Shown: in pieces, positions 1 through 7,984 of the stretch
Layout of the letters: each line of letters starts with the position of its first letter
How positions within the stretch are numbered: the stretch's first letter is position 1
Source: Brevundimonas pishanensis
Lineage (GTDB): Bacteria; Pseudomonadota; Alphaproteobacteria; Caulobacterales; Caulobacteraceae
Reading direction: 5' to 3'
NCBI RefSeq assembly: GCF_022750635.1
Contig: NZ_JAJKBG010000006.1
Coordinates: forward strand, 62,001-126,000
DNA: 64,000 nt
Program-made: the position numbers and the translations under genes
Notes under the pieces: generated by a model
What the model was told of the DNA's origin: nothing
Seen by the model: only the letters and a program-made list of their open reading frames with translations
Databases searched by the model: none

Positions 1-477
1 GTGATCGAACTGGATTGGGAGCGTAAGCGCGTGCGGTTCTCCGATCCTTCGGCTTGGCGTCCTGTACCAGAGCTTTGGGCAGTGCCCGTCGAGTTGTCCG
101 GCGATGCCATGGCCGCCATAGTTTCGGTCGAGGGACGGCCCTTGAAGGCTGTGGTCGATACGGGGGCGTCTTCCTTGCTCTCGATGACTGAACCTTCCGC
201 CCAAGCGCTGGGCTTGAACGACGGACGTGCAGCCGAGGCGGGGACCAGTCTCGTGCTGGGCGGGGTGACGCAGGCGCGCTGGGTGCGGGTGGCCTCTGTG
301 GCGCTTGGCGAAGAGCAGTGGCGCGACGCGCGTGTTGCCGTCTTCCCCGCGTCGAACCTGCCCGGTTATCCGGACGCACTCTTGGGTATGGCGGCGTTCA
401 AAGATAAAAAGCTGGCCCTGAACCTAGGTCAGAACCAGCTTTATCTCAGCCGCCCGCTCGATCTGACGATCGGCTAA
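1..477 (+). CDS. Retropepsin-like aspartic protease family protein, 5' end missing
   Basis: Only the C-terminal part of this gene lies in the window. The visible 158 residues begin with a strand pattern (IELDWERKRVRF) typical of the end of a retropepsin-like domain, followed by a second domain whose active-site motif VVDTGAS sits near residue 51 and which closes with LLGMAAF and LALNLG. Two-domain bacterial proteins of this type are usually exported and begin with a signal peptide, so the GTG at base 1 is probably an internal valine and not the start. The role is unknown; proteolysis by the paired Asp residues is the family expectation. It converges on the zinc peptidase gene with only 4 bases between the stop codons. 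Confidence 0.72.
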   Translation: MIELDWERKRVRFSDPSAWRPVPELWAVPVELSGDAMAAIVSVEGRPLKAVVDTGASSLLSMTEPSAQALGLNDGRAAEAGTSLVLGGVTQARWVRVASVALGEEQWRDARVAVFPASNLPGYPDALLGMAAFKDKKLALNLGQNQLYLSRPLDLTIG

Positions 478-481
478 GGGC

Positions 482-1333
482 CTACAGGTTGGCGAAGGTG
501 TCGCAGGAGCCCGGATCGCCCGTCTGATAGCCGCGCTGCAGCCACTGCATACGTTCTTGCGAGGAACCGTGGGTGAAGCTCTCTGGCGAAACGCGTCCAC
601 CACCGCGACCCTGCAGCGCATCGTCGCCGATGGCGGCAGCGGTCTTCATGCCCTCGGCCAGATCGCTATCGGTGACGGTCACCTCGCCATTGGAGACCAG
701 TCCCGCGTTACGCGCCCACATCCCTGCAAAGCAATCGGCCTGAAGCTCTAGCGCCACCGAATAGCGGTTGCCCTCCGCTTGCGAACGGGCGTTTTGCTGG
801 GCGCGCTGGACCTGTTCGGTCGCTCCGATCAGACGCTGGACGTGGTGACCGTATTCGTGGGCGATGACATAGGCCTTGGCGAAGTCGGCACCCGAGCCGC
901 CGAGGCGTTGCAGGTCCTGCCAGAAGCCGAGGTCCAGATAGACCTTCTGGTCCGCGGGGCAGTAGAACGGCCCCATGGCAGCCTGACCGTATCCGCAGCC
1001 CGTCTGGGTGCCCTGCTCGTACAGGACCGTGACCGGCGGGCGATAGCCTTCCAGCTTCTGGGCCCAGACGTCGTTGATGTTGGTGCCGATCACCTCGACA
1101 AATCTGCCCGCATCGTCTTCGGGCGAGCCGACTTGGCCTTCTTGGGATCCGGCCTGACCCAGTCCGCCCAGTTGGCTGGCGACCTGTTGGGTCGTTCGCG
1201 GGTCGATATCGAAGACGAAATACAGCACAAGGCCGATGATCGCTGCCCCGATGCCGCCACCCGCGACTGCACCGCCGCGCATGCCGCGACGATCCTCGAT
1301 ACCGCCACCGCGGCGTCCACCTTCCCACTTCAT
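482..1333 (-). CDS. YpfJ-type neutral zinc metallopeptidase, membrane anchored
   Basis: This 283-residue protein has a Gly/Arg-rich N-terminus, one membrane segment at about residues 22-43, and a periplasmic domain with the zinc motif HEYGHHVQ at 159-166. A downstream ELQADCFAG segment supplies the probable third ligand. The closing region with SPESFTHGSSQER and a GSCDTF end is characteristic of the YpfJ / putative neutral zinc metallopeptidase family. Length and start (ATG, MKWEGG) agree with that family. The physiological substrate is unknown. It is a single gene, 78 bases downstream of the methyltransferase gene on the same strand. Confidence 0.88.
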   Translation of the reverse strand: MKWEGGRRGGGIEDRRGMRGGAVAGGGIGAAIIGLVLYFVFDIDPRTTQQVASQLGGLGQAGSQEGQVGSPEDDAGRFVEVIGTNINDVWAQKLEGYRPPVTVLYEQGTQTGCGYGQAAMGPFYCPADQKVYLDLGFWQDLQRLGGSGADFAKAYVIAHEYGHHVQRLIGATEQVQRAQQNARSQAEGNRYSVALELQADCFAGMWARNAGLVSNGEVTVTDSDLAEGMKTAAAIGDDALQGRGGGRVSPESFTHGSSQERMQWLQRGYQTGDPGSCDTFANL

Positions 1334-1411
1334 TGGCCCAGTCCTCTGTTCGAACCTTTGCCTTAGCCTATGGCAGAGAAACGCCGTTCGCCAAGCAAAG
1401 CTTTGTATCGG

Positions 1412-2065
1412 TTAATCCAGCGACCATACCCGCGAACGTTTGACCTCCTGGTCTTCGAGCTCGCGCGTGGTGGGCACAGTGTATTCACTCAGGAAGGTAA
1501 GGCCCGATTTAGGGAAATAGTTTCGTCCCGGATCGCCAACGAGAACGCGCGTGCCATTTTTTCGGGCCGCCAACAGCCATTCCAGCACCGCTTCGGCCAT
1601 GGGCTTTTCATAGAAAACATCGCCCGCGCAGATCAGATCGACCTGTGGCGGCGGGCTTTTCAGCAGGTTGGCGTCGGTAAAGGCAATCTCGACATCATTG
1701 GCCTTGGCGTTGAGCGCTACAGCGGCCTCGCAGAACGGGTCGATGTCGGCGGCCAGCACGGAGGTCGCGCCCGTTTTCATCGCCGCAACCGCAACGAGGC
1801 CCGATCCGGTGGCCAGATCGACAACCGTCTTGCCTGCGCACTCTTGGGGGCGGTCCAGCAGCCAACGGGCCAGAGCCTGACCGCCTGCCCATGCGAACGC
1901 CCAGAAGGGCGGCGGCACGCCCATCTCGTCCAGTTCTTCCTCGGTCAAACGCCAGATGGGCGTGATCTCGTCAGCCAGCCACAGCTGGATTTCCGGCGTG
2001 TGGGACACGGCCTGAAGGCGGGTGTTGCCGAGGATGAAATCGGTGGGGTTTTTGATGCGCGACAA
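1412..2065 (-). CDS. Class I SAM-dependent methyltransferase, protein-lysine type (Nnt1/ETFB-KMT-like)
   Basis: The protein has a Rossmann methyltransferase core: VVDLATGSGLVAVAAMKTG is the SAM-binding motif I, followed by AADIDPF, the DLICAGDVFY strand and GDPGRNYF. The preceding segment (FILGNTRLQAV, then TEEELDEMGVPPPFWAFAWAGG) is the lead-in seen in the COG3897 family, which includes lysine methyltransferases acting on the electron-transfer flavoprotein beta subunit. The open frame extends upstream to 2242, but the extra residues are low-complexity and overlap the divergent gene and its operators. I place the start at a TTG at 2065 (217 residues); no convincing ribosome site is visible there, so the start is uncertain. 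The methyl-acceptor is inferred from family only. Confidence 0.75.
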   Translation of the reverse strand: MSRIKNPTDFILGNTRLQAVSHTPEIQLWLADEITPIWRLTEEELDEMGVPPPFWAFAWAGGQALARWLLDRPQECAGKTVVDLATGSGLVAVAAMKTGATSVLAADIDPFCEAAVALNAKANDVEIAFTDANLLKSPPPQVDLICAGDVFYEKPMAEAVLEWLLAARKNGTRVLVGDPGRNYFPKSGLTFLSEYTVPTTRELEDQEVKRSRVWSLD

Positions 2066-2154
2066 GGGCTTGCGACCGGAATGGCGAAACGGAAAACGGC
2101 GGCAAACTGGGCGCGAAGCCAGCGAAAGGCAAGGCGTAATGCTGGCCTTACAAA

Positions 2155-2202
2155 ATGTCAGGTTGACATTACATTTATCCGATGTCAGGTTGACCTTACA
2201 TT
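2155..2202. promoter_or_regulatory. Tandem operator-like repeats upstream of the membrane/XRE gene pair
   Basis: Two near-identical 21-base repeats occupy 2155-2175 and 2182-2202 and differ at one base. Each carries an inverted repeat: TGTCA-GGT-TGACA at 2156-2168 and TGTCA-GGT-TGACC at 2183-2195, each followed by TTACATT. The 27-base period places both centres immediately upstream of the ribosome site (AAGGAGA, 2204-2210) of the next gene. The arrangement looks like a double binding site for a dimeric repressor, and the XRE regulator of the same operon is the obvious candidate. Binding is inferred. Confidence 0.6.
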
Positions 2203-2216
2203 GAAGGAGAAGACCA

Positions 2217-2615
2217 ATGAACGGACGAGACGCGACGGCCAATGGCCGCAGCTATGCGCGGGGCACCATGCTCACCATGGGGCTTTATGTGCTGGGCATT
2301 CTGGCCGCCTCGCTGGCGGTACGTAGCGGCAATGTGCATGGCGCGGCGCTGGTTGCGCTGGCTCTGGTGCCCGGTATCGCCATCCTGGGGCAGATCGGTG
2401 TGACGCTGAACTATCTGCACAAGGCCGACGAGTTTCTGAAGGCGATGACGGCGCGGCGCCTCATCATTGCCAGCATGGGGACATTGGCGATCTTCACGGT
2501 CTGGGGTTTCCTTGAAACCTTCGCAGGCGTCGAAGGACCGGCCGCTTGGGCCGCCTACTGCATCATGTGGGGCCTGTTTGGCGTGATTTCCTGCGTCGAA
2601 AGGTTCACCCAATGA
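2217..2615 (+). CDS. Small four-helix membrane protein paired with an XRE regulator
   Basis: This 132-residue protein is almost entirely hydrophobic, with membrane segments at roughly residues 18-36, 42-62, 82-101 and 108-127. I do not recognise a catalytic motif. The start ATG at 2217 follows a good ribosome site, AAGGAGA, with 6 bases between. The stop codon overlaps the ATG of the XRE gene (ATGA at 2612-2615), so the two are translationally coupled. Small multi-pass proteins joined to a 67-residue XRE regulator are a recurring bacterial gene pair of poorly defined function. The duplicated operator-like repeats directly upstream suggest tight autoregulation. Confidence 0.8.
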   Translation: MNGRDATANGRSYARGTMLTMGLYVLGILAASLAVRSGNVHGAALVALALVPGIAILGQIGVTLNYLHKADEFLKAMTARRLIIASMGTLAIFTVWGFLETFAGVEGPAAWAAYCIMWGLFGVISCVERFTQ

Positions 2616-2815
2616 ACAACCGTCTCAAACTCCTGCGGGTCGAGCGCGGCTGGACGCAGGAACAACTGGGCGAACAGTTGGGCGTCTCGCGTCAGGCCGT
2701 CATCGCGCTGGAAAACGGCAAGCACAACCCGTCACTGGATCTGGCCTACCGGATATCGGCCCTGTTCGGAAAATCCGTAGAAGACGTTTTCGAAAACCCG
2801 CATATTCAAAGCTAA
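2612..2815 (+). CDS. Minimal XRE-family (Cro/CI-type) transcriptional regulator
   Basis: This 67-residue protein is essentially a single helix-turn-helix domain: [21 protein letters not shown], then [24 protein letters not shown] and a C-terminal [10 protein letters not shown]. It resembles the YgzD/YozG-like single-domain regulators. A longer in-frame extension to 2546 exists, but the ATG at 2612 gives the standard family N-terminus (MNNRLKLLR) and overlaps the preceding stop as ATGA, so that start is chosen. It probably represses its own operon through the repeats at 2155-2202. No ligand-sensing domain is present, so any signal would have to come through the membrane partner or protein level. 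Confidence 0.9.
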   Translation: MNNRLKLLRVERGWTQEQLGEQLGVSRQAVIALENGKHNPSLDLAYRISALFGKSVEDVFENPHIQS

Positions 2816-2829
2816 ACAAAGGACGACCT

Positions 2830-3729
2830 GTGATGGCGATTTCAACTCCGGTTGGCTCAGTCTTGGTGCGTGCGTTTGTAGCGATTACAGCCCTGTTTGC
2901 GGCGTCGGTCGGGGCGGTGCCCGAGGCCCGCGCCGACAATGGCGACCGGATTTCGGTAGAGGTTGTCGGGCAGGGACCGGACGTGATCCTGGTGCCGGGC
3001 TATGCCTCGACACGCGAGGTCTGGAGAGAAACGGCCAACAATCTGTCCGCCCGTTATCGGGTTCATCTGGTTCAGTTGGCAGGGTTTGGCGATGTGCCAT
3101 GGACGCATGGCGATGGCCCCTTCCTTCAACCGGCCATCGACGAACTGGCGATCTATGCCGGTACCCTGGATCGTCCGGCCTATATCGGGCATTCGATGGG
3201 GGGGCTGATGGGACTGAAGCTGGCGCAGGATCACCCGGGTCTGCTCACAAAGGTGATGAGCGTCGACAGTCTGCCCTTCTACGGCAGTCTGTTTAGTTCG
3301 ACCGCGACCAGCGAAAGCGTTCGCCCGGCTGCCGAACAAATGCGAACGGCTATCCTTGGCGCGTCGGACGAGATGTTCCGTAACCAGCAAGGAATGACAG
3401 CCGTCGCTATGACGCTGAAAGAGGAGCGCCGCGCAGAGATTGTCGATGCGTCGATAGCCTCGGACCGCCAGGCCCTAGCCACCGCCATTTCAGAGCTTGT
3501 GGTGACCGATCTGCGCGAAGGGTTGCCGTCGATGACGACACCGTTCTGGGCGGTATATGCGCTCGATAACTCCAGCCCTTACGGTGCTAAGTCCGCCGAG
3601 GTGTGGACCCGCGAGTATAAAGCTTTGCCGAACGTGAGAGTGGAGGCTGTACAGGACAGCCGCCACTTCATCATGTTCGACCAACCGGAACGACTGAACG
3701 CCCTGATCGATGCGTTCCTCAACCCTTAA
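2830..3729 (+). CDS. Exported alpha/beta-fold hydrolase
   Basis: The protein starts with a hydrophobic export signal ending near PEARA (about residue 35). It continues as an alpha/beta hydrolase with oxyanion region VPGYAS, the nucleophile elbow GHSMGG (Ser about 122) and a late histidine in VQDSRHFIMF. The likely acid is an Asp near 249 (YALDNSS). The length of 299 residues is normal for the family. Two starts are possible, GTG at 2830 or ATG three bases later, both served by AAAGGA. It lies 14 bases after the XRE gene and may be co-transcribed with the membrane/XRE pair, which would make it the effector of that unit. Substrate unknown; esterase or lipase-like activity is the family default. 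Confidence 0.82.
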   Translation: MMAISTPVGSVLVRAFVAITALFAASVGAVPEARADNGDRISVEVVGQGPDVILVPGYASTREVWRETANNLSARYRVHLVQLAGFGDVPWTHGDGPFLQPAIDELAIYAGTLDRPAYIGHSMGGLMGLKLAQDHPGLLTKVMSVDSLPFYGSLFSSTATSESVRPAAEQMRTAILGASDEMFRNQQGMTAVAMTLKEERRAEIVDASIASDRQALATAISELVVTDLREGLPSMTTPFWAVYALDNSSPYGAKSAEVWTREYKALPNVRVEAVQDSRHFIMFDQPERLNALIDAFLNP

Positions 3730-3734
3730 GGTAA

Positions 3735-4556
3735 TCAGGCAGGGCGAAGGTCGTTGGTGACGTCGCCCTGCTTGCCGGTGCCTGCAAAGTCGGCGGCATA
3801 GACAGGGTTCAGACCCTTGCCCAGCGCTGCAAACGGCACCGTCAGGTAATAGGGCCCTTCGACATAGGGGCCGACCGCATAGGCATCCAGCAGGAAGGTT
3901 ATGCCCGAGGCCTTGCCCGGTTGATCGCCTCCGGCCAGCGCGACGGCGACCTTGGACAGTTCGGGACACGACCACGTGGTGCCCGGGGCGCCCAGTGCGA
4001 TCGAGCCGGGACGCGATTTCTTGGCTTGGTTCACAGCACCGCAGAGCGTGCGCGACATAGCGGCCTTATCGGCGTCGCTGGCGAACAGGTCGGCAGCCGA
4101 TAGAAATTTGTTGCCGGTCTTGTCCCACAAAACACCCTTGGCGGTGGTGTTCGGATGGGCACCGCCCGAATAGTCGAAGTCGGTACGGATCATGCTGAAC
4201 AGACGGTCCGTCTCGACGGGGGTGCCGTAAAGGATCTGCTTTTCGTACGGCGGCAGGTCGGCGCTACCAAACTCACTGCGGTCGGATTGCGCGCCTTCGG
4301 AATAGTCCTTCAAAGCCCCGACTTCATCGGCATAGAGCTTTTGGTAGAGGGCCGGGAAGGCTTTCACAGCTTCGGGAAGGACCAGCTTCACCTTGGCGTA
4401 GGGGGTGGTGGACTCGTACGTCAGCGGGCCTTCAACAGCAGCCTTGGCGGCGGGCTTTTCAGCCTCCGCGGGCTTGGCGTCGCGGTTACACGCCGAAAGG
4501 CTTAGAGCGACAGCAGTGCCCAGCAGGGCCAAACGAAGGGTACGCGCGGTTTTCAT
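3735..4556 (-). CDS. DUF3298/RsiV-like lipoprotein
   Basis: The protein begins with a lipoprotein signal, MKTARTLRLALLG to LSLSAC, with the lipobox Cys at about residue 23. The body contains DFDYSGGAHPNTTAKG and a following segment ending in a paired YFTVPF-like strand (YYLTVPFAAL), which recall the DUF4163/DUF3298 module found in RsiV and PdaC relatives. That module can bind sugars or lysozyme in other bacteria, but a function here is not established. A TTG at 4583 would overlap the ubiA stop as TTGA, but the ATG at 4556 gives a clean signal peptide and is preferred. It is probably co-transcribed with ubiA. Confidence 0.78.
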   Translation of the reverse strand: MKTARTLRLALLGTAVALSLSACNRDAKPAEAEKPAAKAAVEGPLTYESTTPYAKVKLVLPEAVKAFPALYQKLYADEVGALKDYSEGAQSDRSEFGSADLPPYEKQILYGTPVETDRLFSMIRTDFDYSGGAHPNTTAKGVLWDKTGNKFLSAADLFASDADKAAMSRTLCGAVNQAKKSRPGSIALGAPGTTWSCPELSKVAVALAGGDQPGKASGITFLLDAYAVGPYVEGPYYLTVPFAALGKGLNPVYAADFAGTGKQGDVTNDLRPA

Positions 4557-4579
4557 ACGAACATCCGTGATCTTGAGGA

Positions 4580-5533
4580 TCAAAAACTGATCTGACTAAA
4601 CGCTATCGCCGCCAGAAGGATCAATCCCGCCTCACGGTTGGACTTGAAGAGTTTCAGGGCCAAGGCGGAGTTTTCGGGCTGCAACCGGATGACCTGCCAG
4701 ATGAAATGCGCGGCGTAGAGCGCAAGGCCTGCCCAGAACAACGGACCGGCACCGGCCACCCAGCCTGCGGCACCGGCAAGAACGACAGCCAGAACATAGA
4801 AGATACTGACGCCTTCGCGCACCTTGCTGCCAAGGCGTCGGGCCGACGATTTAACGCCGGCCATGGCATCGTCTTCGATGTCTTGCAGCGCATAGATGGT
4901 GTCATAGCCCAACGTCCAGAACAGGCCTCCGGCGTACAGAAGGGCTGCGGACAGGCCGAGATAGCCGCCATAACCCAGAGCGACGCCATAGCTTGCGGCG
5001 GCAAACCCCAATAGCGCGCCCCAGTTGAACGTGAGGCCCAGCCACGCCTGCGGCCACCAGGTGATGCGCTTCATGAACGGATAGGCGGCTACCAGGAACA
5101 GGCTGAGGAAGCCCAGAAGCACGGCCAGCAGATTCATGGTCAGCAGGATGCACAGGCTGACCAGCGAGATACCGACGACGAAGGCCGCCGCCTGTTTGGC
5201 GCTGATCTGCCCTGACGGTATGGGACGCGAAGCCGTGCGGGCGACCTGCGCGTCAAAATCGCGGTCGACGATATCGTTCACCGCACAGCCCGCTCCACGC
5301 ATGAGGGCCGAACCCAGCGCAAAGCCGACCAGCAGCCACACCTCATACCAGCCAAAGCTGCGCTCGCTCTCGAGCAGGGCCAGCACAATGCCCTGCCAGC
5401 CCGGCAGCAGAAGAAGCCAGGTGCCGATGGGGCGATCGAACCGTCCGAGCTTCAGCCATGGCTTGAGCTTTTGTGGAGCGTGGCGGTCGACCCAGTTGTC
5501 AGAGGTCGCATCGGGCAGAGGGGCAGTCGTCAT
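4580..5533 (-). CDS. ubiA: 4-hydroxybenzoate octaprenyltransferase
   Basis: UbiA attaches the polyprenyl tail to 4-hydroxybenzoate in ubiquinone synthesis, in the inner membrane. The two aspartate-rich prenyl-diphosphate motifs are present: NDIVDRDFDAQVARTASRP and DIEDDAMAGVKSSARRLG. They are separated and followed by hydrophobic helices, about nine in all. At 317 residues it is of normal length. The start ATG gives MTTAPLPD; the ribosome site is weak. Downstream, a lipoprotein gene follows closely on the same strand; the two products have no obvious functional link. Confidence 0.95.
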   Translation of the reverse strand: MTTAPLPDATSDNWVDRHAPQKLKPWLKLGRFDRPIGTWLLLLPGWQGIVLALLESERSFGWYEVWLLVGFALGSALMRGAGCAVNDIVDRDFDAQVARTASRPIPSGQISAKQAAAFVVGISLVSLCILLTMNLLAVLLGFLSLFLVAAYPFMKRITWWPQAWLGLTFNWGALLGFAAASYGVALGYGGYLGLSAALLYAGGLFWTLGYDTIYALQDIEDDAMAGVKSSARRLGSKVREGVSIFYVLAVVLAGAAGWVAGAGPLFWAGLALYAAHFIWQVIRLQPENSALALKLFKSNREAGLILLAAIAFSQISF

Positions 5534-5589
5534 GCCCTGTCTTTAACCCCGATTACCCGTGGGACAACCTTAACTTCTGGCGCGTCCCC

Positions 5590-6282
5590 TTAAGCCGCAG
5601 GGGCGGAAGGAGCGGTTTTGCCTACCTCGGCAGCGATCTGGCGTAGGGCCGAAGCGAACACTTCCGGCGGCTGCCCCCCAGAGATCAGGTACTGGTCGTT
5701 GACCACAACCGCAGGCACCGAGCTGATCCCGCGCGATTGCCACAGCTGTTCGGCCTGACGCACCTCGCGGGCATAGCGGCCCGACGCCAGAACCTCGCCC
5801 GCTTCGGCGCGGTCAAAGCCGACGGCTTCGGCGGCCTGTGTCAGGACACCGGCGTCGGAGACGTTGCGGCCATGGGTAAAGTGGTCCGAGAAAAGTTGCT
5901 TTTTCAGGGCTTCCTGACGCTCGGGCGCGACCTCGTGAGCCCAGTGCAGCAGGCGGTGGGCGTCGAAAGTGTTCCAGATGCGCGAGTTTTCGGTCATGCG
6001 CATGTCAAAGCCGACGGCCTCGGCGCGCTGGCGGATCATCTCGCGGTTGGCGGCGGACTGCTCGGGCGTGGAGCCATATTTGCGACCGATGTGCTCGACG
6101 ATGTTCTCGCCTTCTGGCGCCATCTCGGGGTTCAGCTCGAACGGCTGGCAGGTGACATTGGCCTGAATGCCCTCAGGCTTCAGTTCTTCAAGCGCCTTGT
6201 TTAGTCCGCTCAGACCGATGACGCACCACGGGCACATCACGTCGGAAACGAAATCGATCTTCAGGGGTGCAGTCTCGGCCAT
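5590..6282 (-). CDS. DsbA-family (FrnE-like) thiol oxidoreductase
   Basis: The 230-residue protein opens with MAETAPLKIDFVSD followed by the redox motif CPWC (Cys 17 and 20) and a cis-proline region SRGISSVPAVVVNDQYLISGGQPPE, which identify the FrnE/2-hydroxychromene-2-carboxylate isomerase branch of DsbA-like proteins. There is no signal peptide, so it acts in the cytoplasm, probably in disulfide exchange; its partner is unknown. A longer frame reaches 6345, but ATG at 6282 has a ribosome site AGAAGG eight bases upstream and matches the usual family N-terminus. Confidence 0.88.
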   Translation of the reverse strand: MAETAPLKIDFVSDVMCPWCVIGLSGLNKALEELKPEGIQANVTCQPFELNPEMAPEGENIVEHIGRKYGSTPEQSAANREMIRQRAEAVGFDMRMTENSRIWNTFDAHRLLHWAHEVAPERQEALKKQLFSDHFTHGRNVSDAGVLTQAAEAVGFDRAEAGEVLASGRYAREVRQAEQLWQSRGISSVPAVVVNDQYLISGGQPPEVFASALRQIAAEVGKTAPSAPAA

Positions 6283-6357
6283 GGCGCATGCCTTCTGGAA
6301 CAGATGGTGTTGCATTCCATATGGAGGCTTGACCTTCGTCTGCAACCCCTGCCGTCA

Positions 6358-6708
6358 TTAATCGCCCGAGACGAGCGTAAAGCCTTCTACCGGACGGTTT
6401 TCCCGATAGCCCGCGTGGTACATGTCCATGTGGATCACGACGCTTTTCCCGCTGGCGCATGTCACCGCATAGGCGTCGACAACGTGGCCGTCATGAGCTA
6501 TGCCCACGCTGCCTTGACGGTTGAACGCGGGGGCTTTGCCGTCGGCGCAGCGCAGTCCCGACAGATATTCGCGCTGGCCGGGCGGCATGTCCGCTTTCAC
6601 GGGATTGTAGCGCTTGCCCAGATCGGCGACCTAGGTTGGTGCCTCTGCTGTCGCACAGCCGCAAAGCACGACCGCGCCAACAGCCATGACGCTGATTGCT
6701 AATTTCAT
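6358..6708 (-). pseudogene. Small lipoprotein gene interrupted by an in-frame amber codon
   Basis: Reading on the minus strand from the ATG at 6708, the frame encodes a lipoprotein signal (MKLAISVMAVGAVVLCGC, lipobox Cys about 16 or 18) and ATAEAPT. A TAG at codon 26 follows, after which the same frame continues uninterrupted for about 90 codons to a stop at 6358. The continuation (VADLGKRYNPVKADMPPGQ and onward) has natural composition with YLSGLRCADGKAP and CASGKSVVIHMDMYHAG. A single base change from CAG to TAG explains the break, so this is either a recent pseudogene, a sequencing error, or a truncated product from the GTG at 6600. The intact family is not recognised. Confidence 0.65.
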
Positions 6709-7039
6709 CGAAGATCCTCACCCCGTGCGGTATCCAAAATCCGCCCGTTACAGTTTGCGTAACCGAGTTCACCGGGTCTCGCAATCGACGTGAAAGAGAG
6801 GAAATGGGGGGCGGCCCGGTTTCTCAGTCGGGGGGCGTGTTGACCGGGCCGCCGGAACCGGACGGATTGGGGGGGTGGGGAAAACCCGTGCGGTTCACTC
6901 ATCAGAACTGACACCGCAAAGGAAGGTTCCTTGCGATGGCATATGGAAATGTGAGTTTTTGCCAGCGGCACATCACGGGTCTCAAAAAGCCTGATGACTA
7001 CGGGTTGCGTTGGCGGCGGCGACGGGTCAGTGAAAGGGA
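6709..7039. other. Non-coding stretch with G-runs and two dyads
   Basis: This 331-base gap separates the broken lipoprotein gene from the nucleoside hydrolase gene. It holds an 11-base inverted repeat (GGCGGCCCGGT at 6810-6820 against ACCGGGCCGCC at 6843-6853, 22-base spacer) and G-runs at 6806-6811, 6830-6835, 6869-6875 and 6877-6880. A second dyad, CGCAA-A-GGAA against TTCC-TTGCG, lies at 6915-6935. No poly-T tract follows either hairpin, so they do not look like terminators. A structured leader or an operator for the downstream nucleoside genes is possible but unproven. No open frame here looks coding. Confidence 0.4.
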
Positions 7040-7984
7040 GTGAAGACGACCCTTATCATTGACTGCGACCCGGGGGTGGATGACGCCACCGGACTACAGA
7101 TGGCCTTTGCAGCGGAGCAGTTCGAACTGCTGGCTGTGACGACAGTGGGCGGCAATGTGCCTGCCTCCGCGACGGCCCGTAACGCCTGCATCCTGCGACA
7201 GATCGCCGGACGCGAGGACGTGCCGGTTTTCGCCGGTGCGGACCGCCCGCTGCGCCGCGACCCTGCCGGTGCCGGAGAGTTCCACGGCGAGGAAGGCCTC
7301 GGCGACATGGTGCCTTTCGAAACCGCTAAAGGTGTCGAGGACGAACATGCCGTCGATGCTCTGATACGGCTGGTAATGGACAGACCCGCAGGCGCGGTGA
7401 CGCTGATCACCATGGGGCCGATGACCAATCTGGCTCTGGCTCTGCGCAAGGAGCCCGCTCTGGCGACACACCTGAAAGAAGTGGTCGCCATGGGCGGAGC
7501 CCGCGCCGAAGGCGGCAACATCACCGCCAGCGCCGAGTTCAACATCTGGGCGGACCCGGACGCCGCGCACGAAGTCCTCAGCAGCCCCGCCAAGGTTGTG
7601 ATGCTGGGGCTGGACGCCACCCATCAGGTTCGCGTCAGTGAAGATCGCATCGTAGCCATCGAGGCTATCGACAACGCGCCTGCGCGTACCGTGGCCAGCA
7701 TGCTTCGCTTCTCCCAACGTATCGAGCGCGAGATCGTCGGCTGGCACTCGGCACCGCTGCACGACCCGTGCACGGTCGCCTATGTGATGGCTCCTGAACT
7801 TTTCGACGTCGTGCCGGCTGATATCCGCGTGGAGTGCGACAGCGACCTGACGCGTGGCCACACCGCCGTCGAGTTCCGCGTGAAGCGCGAAGATGCCCGT
7901 CACCTGTGGGGCAAGGGCGTACGTGACCGCGAGGTCTTTTACCTGATCGGCCAGACCCTGGCCCGCGCCGGAGGGGCGAAATGA
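7040..7984 (+). CDS. Inosine/uridine-preferring nucleoside hydrolase
   Basis: The enzyme hydrolyses the N-glycosidic bond of ribonucleosides, giving base and ribose. The N-terminal signature IIDCDPGVDDA carries the calcium-binding aspartates (Asp 8, 10, 14, 15), and the family segments VTLITMGPMTNLALAL and AEFNIWADPDAAH are present. Length, 314 residues, is typical. The start is a GTG at 7040; an in-frame TGA at 7031 excludes any earlier start. The purine run AAAGGGA ends directly against the start codon, which is unusually close for a ribosome site. It overlaps the ribokinase gene by four bases, so ribose released here can be phosphorylated by its partner. Confidence 0.93.
   Translation: MKTTLIIDCDPGVDDATGLQMAFAAEQFELLAVTTVGGNVPASATARNACILRQIAGREDVPVFAGADRPLRRDPAGAGEFHGEEGLGDMVPFETAKGVEDEHAVDALIRLVMDRPAGAVTLITMGPMTNLALALRKEPALATHLKEVVAMGGARAEGGNITASAEFNIWADPDAAHEVLSSPAKVVMLGLDATHQVRVSEDRIVAIEAIDNAPARTVASMLRFSQRIEREIVGWHSAPLHDPCTVAYVMAPELFDVVPADIRVECDSDLTRGHTAVEFRVKREDARHLWGKGVRDREVFYLIGQTLARAGGAK

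Noticed and set aside
2066..2242. Upstream extension of the methyltransferase frame
   Set aside because: The extra 59 residues are low-quality and translate the operator repeats (KVNLT, NVNLT). The divergent gene and its ribosome site occupy the same bases.
1370..2326. A 318-codon plus-strand frame antisense to the methyltransferase gene
   Set aside because: The minus strand carries clear SAM-binding motifs, while this frame has none and runs through the operator repeats into the next gene in the wrong frame.
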